9,856 nt of DNA, from contig JAKAQT010000051.1 of the NCBI GenBank assembly GCA_021819605.1, positions 1 to 9,856 on the forward strand. Direction: 5' to 3'. The notes under the pieces are model-generated. The model saw nothing but the letters and a program-made list of their open reading frames with translations, was not told where the DNA came from and made no database searches. Made by a program: the position numbers and the translations under genes. Source of the DNA: Thermoplasmata archaeon. Lineage in GTDB: Archaea; Thermoplasmatota; Thermoplasmata; Thermoplasmatales; Thermoplasmataceae. Each line of letters opens with the position of its first letter. The stretch's first letter is position 1. Of the stretch, positions 5,557 to 9,856 are shown piece by piece.

Positions 5557-6561
5557 TTATACAGTGTGAGCCTCTCCAGAAACCCTCAGGAGGTCTATTT
5601 CATCACATTTTCCAGAAATCATTGGCAGTATGTGTGCCAGGTCCTTCTTTCTCACGGCCACAAAAACGTTGCTTCCGCCTGTCACAATATATGTGAGCCA
5701 GTTTTCTTTCCGCATCTCATTGACCCACACCATCAGGGCCCTCATCCTTTCAGTTATCACATGAACTCCGACACTCTCGATGAGTGCATGGTACTCATCA
5801 GTGTCATGATGGGCCAGCTCAAATATGCCCTCAATGTCCCTGTCTTCAGCAAGCTTGACCAGGGCCGAGCCCTTTTCCCTGGTGGATTCTATCCTCCTGT
5901 TGTAATCAGGACTGTGCACAACATTTTCATGAATCCTGTCTGATGGGTTCCTTGGCACATTGAACCTGCATCCCACAATAACGTAGTCATTAAATGCCTC
6001 CGGACCCAGGATCCTTTCGGTGCTTATCTCCCCGCCATTGACCCAGGTTACTGAAAGGCCACCGTAAAGGCTTCTGGCAGCGCTTTCGGAAATTGCCCTG
6101 AGATCGGATTCAAGGTCCTTATGCGATATGGTTCCTCCGGACAGGCTCTGGATGCCAGCCCCTATGGCTGCTGCACCAGCATCTGAACTTCCGCTGAGGA
6201 TTTTTCTGTTTGTGGAACTGAATGATAGCGTGATTTCATCATCCGTGATCCCGAATTTCCTGAAGATAAGTGGCTCATATTTGTTCAGGACGTGAAATGG
6301 TGATCTGTTGGACTGGCTGAACTTGACTGGCTCTCCGTTAATCGATCCTGTGGGTTGCCCCCTTGCGGCATAAATTCTTGTGTGCACGTCTATGTCATAA
6401 TCAAGACCTGTATATGCAAACCCTGCGGAGGTGTGGAGCGGATTTCTTCGTGTGCGATCGCTTATGCCCCCAAGCAGTATTACACCAATGGTGGGATAAG
6501 CAACAGATTCTGAGGTCAGGGAAGATATTTCTGATGTCAACCTGCATGTCAGTGGAATCAT
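5557..6561 (-). CDS. Mevalonate 3-kinase (diphosphomevalonate decarboxylase homologue)
   Basis: This GHMP-fold enzyme should phosphorylate mevalonate on O3 with ATP, the first step of the Thermoplasma route through mevalonate 3,5-bisphosphate to isopentenyl phosphate and archaeal lipids. Numbered from ATG 6561 (334 residues), it shows AYPTIGVILLGG (21-32), NPLHTSAGFAY (40-50), LSGSSDAGAAAIGAG (122-136), DLRAISESAARSLYGG (153-168), RNPSDRIHENVV and YIVTGGSNVFVAV. These match, from memory, the characterised T. acidophilum enzyme Ta1305 (318 residues). Leu29 and Glu159 correspond to its Leu18 and Glu140, which separate the kinase from true decarboxylases carrying Lys at the first site. The start is uncertain: ATG 6591 and TTG near 6543 are alternatives, and the frame extends further without homology into gcvPA. 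A GGAGGT at 6584-6589 is too far from ATG 6561 to decide. The gene is divergent from gcvPA. Confidence 0.88.
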   Translation of the reverse strand: MIPLTCRLTSEISSLTSESVAYPTIGVILLGGISDRTRRNPLHTSAGFAYTGLDYDIDVHTRIYAARGQPTGSINGEPVKFSQSNRSPFHVLNKYEPLIFRKFGITDDEITLSFSSTNRKILSGSSDAGAAAIGAGIQSLSGGTISHKDLESDLRAISESAARSLYGGLSVTWVNGGEISTERILGPEAFNDYVIVGCRFNVPRNPSDRIHENVVHSPDYNRRIESTREKGSALVKLAEDRDIEGIFELAHHDTDEYHALIESVGVHVITERMRALMVWVNEMRKENWLTYIVTGGSNVFVAVRKKDLAHILPMISGKCDEIDLLRVSGEAHTV

Positions 6562-6602
6562 TATTAAGAATTTTGCCCACAATACCTCCATTACAGTGAT
6601 TA

Positions 6603-6616
6603 GCGAAACTAAATAG
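6603..6616 (+). promoter_or_regulatory. BRE/TATA promoter of the gcvPA-gcvPB operon
   Basis: GCGAAA (BRE-like) precedes CTAAATAG (6609-6616) in the roughly 70-bp divergent region. The predicted start, 24-27 bp beyond the box, falls at about 6637-6644. That would exclude ATG 6632 and favour leaderless ATG 6644. Read on the other strand the same AT element (CTATTTAG) could serve mevalonate 3-kinase. Confidence 0.45.
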
Positions 6617-6631
6617 AGTTCCATACAATCT

Positions 6632-7981
6632 ATGGACGATTCTATGCAGTCAAATCCGGAAAAGCAGGAAATTGCGGAATTTGTTGGCATTTCTGATGAG
6701 ATGGAACTTTTTTCTGACATACCAAAGAAATTCAGGAAGACCGATCTCAAGATCAGCCCGGGAATATCAGAGTATGAGGTGATTTCGAGGGCTCTTTCTA
6801 TAGGGGAATTAAACAGGGGCCCTGATATGATAAATTTTCTTGGGAATGGTATCTATGATCGCGTTGTTCCTTCCACCGTGGATTCAATAATAGGCAGAAG
6901 TGAGTTCCTGACCGCATACACACCATATCAGGCAGAGATGTCACAGGGCGCACTCCAGTCCCTGTTTGAATACCAGACCTACATGGCAGAACTCACTGGC
7001 ATGGACATATCAAACTCTTCAATGTATGACGGCTTCTCAACACTGGGGGAGGCTGTCAGGATGGCACACAGGATCAATGAGAAAAGGGACATCCTCATAC
7101 CGGCAAACATATACGATGATAAGCAGAAGGTAATCGAAAGCTATCTTTACGGCCTCCCGGTGAGGCTTGTAAGATACTCCGTGGACAGCAAAAGCGGTTT
7201 CATCAACATCGATGATATCCAGTCCAGGATCACGGATGACACCTCCGCCATAGTGGTGGAGATGCCTAATGCCCTGGGCATAATTGATGAGAACGTCCCG
7301 AAAATACAGCAGATCAGGAAAAATGCACTCATAATAGCGTACGTTGACCCTGTATCTCTGGGAATGCTTTCTCCGCCTGGTGAATACGGTGCGGATATAG
7401 TGGCTGCAGAGGGACAGCAGCTTGGAATTCACATGAATTTCGGAGGACCGACACTTGGAATTCTCAGTTTCAGGAAGGATTATGTGAGAAAATCGCCGGG
7501 GCGGATTATAGGTGAAACGGTGGACAGCAACGGGAAAAGGGCTTACGTTATGACCCTGCAGACAAGAGAACAGCATATAAGGAGGGAAAAGGCCACAAGC
7601 AACATATGCACAAACCAGGCGCTCATGGCCATTGCAGCGACCGTGTACCTTGGAACTGTTGGCCCTTCCGGTCTCAGGAAAATTGCGGAAACCACCTACC
7701 TTAATTCAAGAAAGCTCAAGGAAAAACTTGGCGGCCTGAAGGTGGCAGATAAGCAGCAGTTGACCGGAAAACCGTTCTCAGATGTGCTGGTGTCGTTCCG
7801 GAAAGACGTGAACGGCCTGCAGGAATTCCTTTCCACCAGAGGCATCAATGGGGGCCTTGCGCTCTCAAGGGTATCCAGCGGGGCGGCATCGGATGTGAGA
7901 AACGGAGCATTCTTCTCCACCACAGAGAAAACAACAGACGGGGCAATTGCAAAGCTGGCAGAAGCACTGGAGGTGTTCTGA
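6632..7981 (+). CDS. gcvPA: Glycine dehydrogenase (decarboxylating) subunit 1
   Basis: This is the N-terminal half of the two-subunit P-protein. With GcvPB it decarboxylates glycine and passes the aminomethyl group to the lipoyl arm of GcvH. The 449-residue length is normal for GcvPA. The order of conserved blocks fits: ELFSDIPKKFR near residue 30, NFLGNGIYDRVVP, TAYTPYQAEMSQGALQSLFEYQT, MDISNSSMYDG, ADIVAAEGQQLGI, MNFGGPTLGIL, RIIGETVD, LQTREQHIRREKATSNICTNQAL and YLGTVGPSGL. The fold is a PLP-enzyme type I fold, but the PLP-binding lysine sits in GcvPB, as usual. ATG 6632 is the longest start; ATG 6644 agrees better with the promoter and the usual N-terminus. The stop shares one base with the gcvPB start. 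GcvH, GcvT and Lpd are not in the window. Confidence 0.96.
   Translation: MDDSMQSNPEKQEIAEFVGISDEMELFSDIPKKFRKTDLKISPGISEYEVISRALSIGELNRGPDMINFLGNGIYDRVVPSTVDSIIGRSEFLTAYTPYQAEMSQGALQSLFEYQTYMAELTGMDISNSSMYDGFSTLGEAVRMAHRINEKRDILIPANIYDDKQKVIESYLYGLPVRLVRYSVDSKSGFINIDDIQSRITDDTSAIVVEMPNALGIIDENVPKIQQIRKNALIIAYVDPVSLGMLSPPGEYGADIVAAEGQQLGIHMNFGGPTLGILSFRKDYVRKSPGRIIGETVDSNGKRAYVMTLQTREQHIRREKATSNICTNQALMAIAATVYLGTVGPSGLRKIAETTYLNSRKLKEKLGGLKVADKQQLTGKPFSDVLVSFRKDVNGLQEFLSTRGINGGLALSRVSSGAASDVRNGAFFSTTEKTTDGAIAKLAEALEVF
7967..7973 (+). promoter_or_regulatory. Shine-Dalgarno of gcvPB inside the gcvPA end
   Basis: GGAGGTG lies at about 7967-7975, a few bases before ATG 7981. It is a strong archaeal ribosome-binding site and fixes the gcvPB start at the TGATG overlap, which points to translational coupling. 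Confidence 0.65.
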
Positions 7982-9432
7982 TGGCATACCACGAGGCAGT
8001 GTATGACGAACCCCTGATCTTTGAGTACAGGTCCGGAACAACCTACAAGCTCCCGGGAGTTGAAGGAAAACAGAAGATCGATCTTCCGGAAAACCTGCTG
8101 AGAAAGGAGTTGAATCTCCCAGAAGTCTCGGAGTATGATGTTGTGCGCCACTACACAAGGCTTTCCCAGATGAACTACAGCGTGGACCTTGGAATTTATC
8201 CACTGGGATCATGCACGATGAAATTCAATCCCAAGTATGCAGATGCCATAGCATCATTCAGGCAATTCTCGGAGATGCATCCGCTGCAGCTTCAGTCTGA
8301 AACACAGGGTGAGCTGAAGATACTTTATGAGCTCCAGGAATACCTCAAGGCCATCTCTGACATGGATGCCGTTACGCTCCAGCCTCTGGCCGGAGCACAG
8401 GGCGAGTACACCGGCATACTTATCACCAGGAAGTATTTTGAGGTGAAGGGAGAGCTTGGCACCAGAACAGACGTCCTCATTCCAGATTCTGCACATGGGA
8501 CAAACCCGGCCTCGGCTGCCATGGGAGGTTTCAACGTCATAGAGATACCTTCCTCAGAGAACGGCACTGTGAACCTTGATGCCCTGAAGGCTGCCCTATC
8601 TGAACATACCGCAGCGTTCATGATTACAAACCCCAATACCCTTGGAATCTTTGAGGACCACATTGAGGAGATAGCAAAGATGGTCCACGATGCCGGTGCC
8701 CTCCTCTACTACGACGGTGCGAATTTCAATGGAATCCTGGGAGTCACGTCACCAGGCATAATGGGATTTGACATCGTCCACTTCAACCTCCACAAGACTT
8801 TCGCAACTCCACATGGAAGCGGAGGGCCTGGTGCGGGACCCGTCGGGGTTAAATCACACCTGAAGGACTTCCTGCCCGTTCCCGTGATAGGGAAGGATGG
8901 TGACAGGTGCTTCCTTGACTACAGTGCAAAACACACAATCGGGAAAGTGTCGTCATACACTGGATCATTCATGGTGCTTCTCAGGGCATGGGCTTATATC
9001 ACGTACCATGGATCGGATGGCCTCAGAAGAAACACAGTGAATGCTGTCCTCAACACAAACTACATAAGGAAGAGGCTTGAGGGCAGATTCAGCATCCCAT
9101 ATAAGACGCTGAAGAAACATGAGGTTGTGATATCCACTGAGAATACTGGCATCAGGGCTCTGGATGCAGCCAAGTACCTCATAGATCAGGGTGTGCATGC
9201 CCCAACAATCTATTTCCCCCTCATCGTTCACGAGGCAATGATGATCGAGCCCACAGAAACAGTATCAAAGCAGGATCTGGACAGATTTGTGGACGCCCTC
9301 ATAGAAAGTTCGAAACTTTCCCCTGAAGAAGTGAAGAAACACCCGATGAACCTGCCAGTCAGCAGGCCTGACGAGGTGAAGGCCGCAAGGGACATGAAAG
9401 TAAGGTGGGATGGCAGCACCCATGGAAATTGA
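7981..9432 (+). CDS. gcvPB: Glycine dehydrogenase (decarboxylating) subunit 2
   Basis: This is the PLP-carrying half of the split P-protein, cytoplasmic, 483 residues as expected. Conserved blocks in order: HYTRLSQMNYSVDLGIYPLGSCTMKFNPK (about 57-85), MHPLQLQSETQGELKILYELQEYL, DAVTLQPLAGAQGEYTGI, PDSAHGTNPASAAMGGF, MITNPNTLGIFE, LLYYDGANFNGILG, then HFNLHKTFATPHGSGGPGAGPVG with Lys272 as the PLP Schiff-base lysine, and TVSKQDLDRFVDAL near the end. Nothing is missing and codon use matches gcvPA. The start is fixed by a GGAGGTG site and the TGATG overlap with gcvPA. The end overlaps the next gene by 11 nt, so the three genes are cotranscribed. Confidence 0.97.
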   Translation: MAYHEAVYDEPLIFEYRSGTTYKLPGVEGKQKIDLPENLLRKELNLPEVSEYDVVRHYTRLSQMNYSVDLGIYPLGSCTMKFNPKYADAIASFRQFSEMHPLQLQSETQGELKILYELQEYLKAISDMDAVTLQPLAGAQGEYTGILITRKYFEVKGELGTRTDVLIPDSAHGTNPASAAMGGFNVIEIPSSENGTVNLDALKAALSEHTAAFMITNPNTLGIFEDHIEEIAKMVHDAGALLYYDGANFNGILGVTSPGIMGFDIVHFNLHKTFATPHGSGGPGAGPVGVKSHLKDFLPVPVIGKDGDRCFLDYSAKHTIGKVSSYTGSFMVLLRAWAYITYHGSDGLRRNTVNAVLNTNYIRKRLEGRFSIPYKTLKKHEVVISTENTGIRALDAAKYLIDQGVHAPTIYFPLIVHEAMMIEPTETVSKQDLDRFVDALIESSKLSPEEVKKHPMNLPVSRPDEVKAARDMKVRWDGSTHGN

Positions 9433-9856
9433 AGTGGTACAGGATCCGGATCATATACGGCAGGCTATCCCTGTTATCCGGTCGGCCTGGGGCATGGATA
9501 ACATTGAGCAGCTTGTGAAGGACATACTGGCAGCCATGCGTTTCCATGGCGGGCTTGTTTTACTTGCCAGGGAGGAAGGCAAGGTGGTCGGTATGCACTT
9601 CAGCTTTGCCGGTATGAAGAACGGAAAGACATACCTGTATTCCCATATGACAGGGGTTATTTCAGAGAGGAAATATTCCGGCATTGGCGAGGTTCTCAAA
9701 CTCCGGCAGAAGGAATGGGCAATCAGGAATGGGTACGACCTCATTGCCTGGACGTATGATCCGCTTATGTCCCTCAATGCAAATTTCAACGTACACAAGC
9801 TTGGCACAATATGCCGGGCATATCTCATGAATTTTTACGGCGAAATGGAAGATGCC
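9422..9856 (+). CDS. GNAT-superfamily N-acetyltransferase (COG3375-like), 3' partial
   Basis: The frame opens at ATG 9422, inside the last 11 nt of gcvPB, and stays open for 145 codons to the window edge. Visible blocks are YLYSHMTGVI (71-80), KYSGIGEVLKLRQKEWA (84-100, the acetyl-CoA loop and helix of GNAT enzymes), DLIAWTYDPL (106-115) and NANFNVHKLG (119-128), then NFYGEMEDA. This combination is that of the COG3375 predicted acetyltransferases, which are around 200-270 residues, so roughly the C-terminal third or more is cut off. The substrate is unknown. The overlap with gcvPB implies translational coupling, but a role in glycine metabolism is only a guess from position. The sense-strand codon use matches gcvPB, so the opposite-strand frame here is a shadow. 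Confidence 0.88.
   Translation, partial: MEIEVVQDPDHIRQAIPVIRSAWGMDNIEQLVKDILAAMRFHGGLVLLAREEGKVVGMHFSFAGMKNGKTYLYSHMTGVISERKYSGIGEVLKLRQKEWAIRNGYDLIAWTYDPLMSLNANFNVHKLGTICRAYLMNFYGEMEDA

Noticed and set aside
6562..6750. N-terminal extension of the mevalonate 3-kinase frame into gcvPA
   Set aside because: The extra residues overlap the well-supported gcvPA start on the other strand and have no resemblance to the kinase family, which begins a few residues before AYPTIGV.
7037..7576. 179-codon minus-strand frame
   Set aside because: It lies entirely opposite gcvPA, which is fully conserved; the translation has no recognisable domain.
9451..9828. 125-codon frame on the minus strand at the right end
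   Set aside because: It is the antisense shadow of the GNAT gene, whose plus-strand translation has clear family motifs.
1..9856. CRISPR array or other regularly spaced repeats
   Set aside because: No recurrent 20-40 bp repeat with regular spacing is visible.

Overview
The window looks like a chromosomal segment of a euryarchaeon of the Thermoplasmatales type (Thermoplasma, Ferroplasma, Cuniculiplasma or an uncultured acid-mine relative). The evidence is a mevalonate 3-kinase, which is characteristic of that order; an archaeal Sec61-beta subunit; a glycine decarboxylase split into GcvPA and GcvPB; archaeal BRE/TATA promoters, some apparently leaderless; and an archaeal-type tRNA-Glu. The assignment rests on remembered family sequences, not on a search.

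The left part (1 to about 4680) is accessory in character. It opens with an AT-rich gene, cut by the window start, for a polytopic membrane protein carrying a C-terminal signal-peptidase domain. Next come a short SSV-type tyrosine recombinase catalytic domain (1865-2425), a NYN-LOTUS putative RNA nuclease (2496-3200), a decayed IS256-family insertion sequence with recognisable terminal inverted repeats (3203-4231), and the 3' remnant of a second, XerC/D-like tyrosine recombinase (4232 to about 4620) abutting a tRNA-Glu(CTC) gene on the minus strand (4683-4756). Together these read as the eroded end of one or more elements integrated at the tRNA 3' end and later reworked by the IS. No second copy of the tRNA 3' end is visible, so the far attachment site lies outside the window or is lost.

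The right part (4757-9856) is compact, more GC-rich host backbone. On the minus strand are a small Rieske ferredoxin, a 54-residue Sec61-beta gene and mevalonate 3-kinase. Divergently, on the plus strand, are gcvPA, gcvPB and a COG3375-like GNAT acetyltransferase that runs off the window. The last three overlap by 1 and 11 nt and are almost certainly one operon. GcvPA and GcvPB together form the PLP-dependent P-protein of the glycine cleavage system; its partners GcvH, GcvT and Lpd are not in the window. Mevalonate 3-kinase starts the Thermoplasmatales-specific route to isopentenyl phosphate for archaeal lipids.

No clearly new multi-gene system is visible. The most unusual items are the fusion of a SpoIIM/DUF95-like membrane region to a signal peptidase, the NYN-LOTUS gene inside a mobile-element graveyard, and the evidence for an IS-linked rearrangement that cut the tRNA-proximal integrase.
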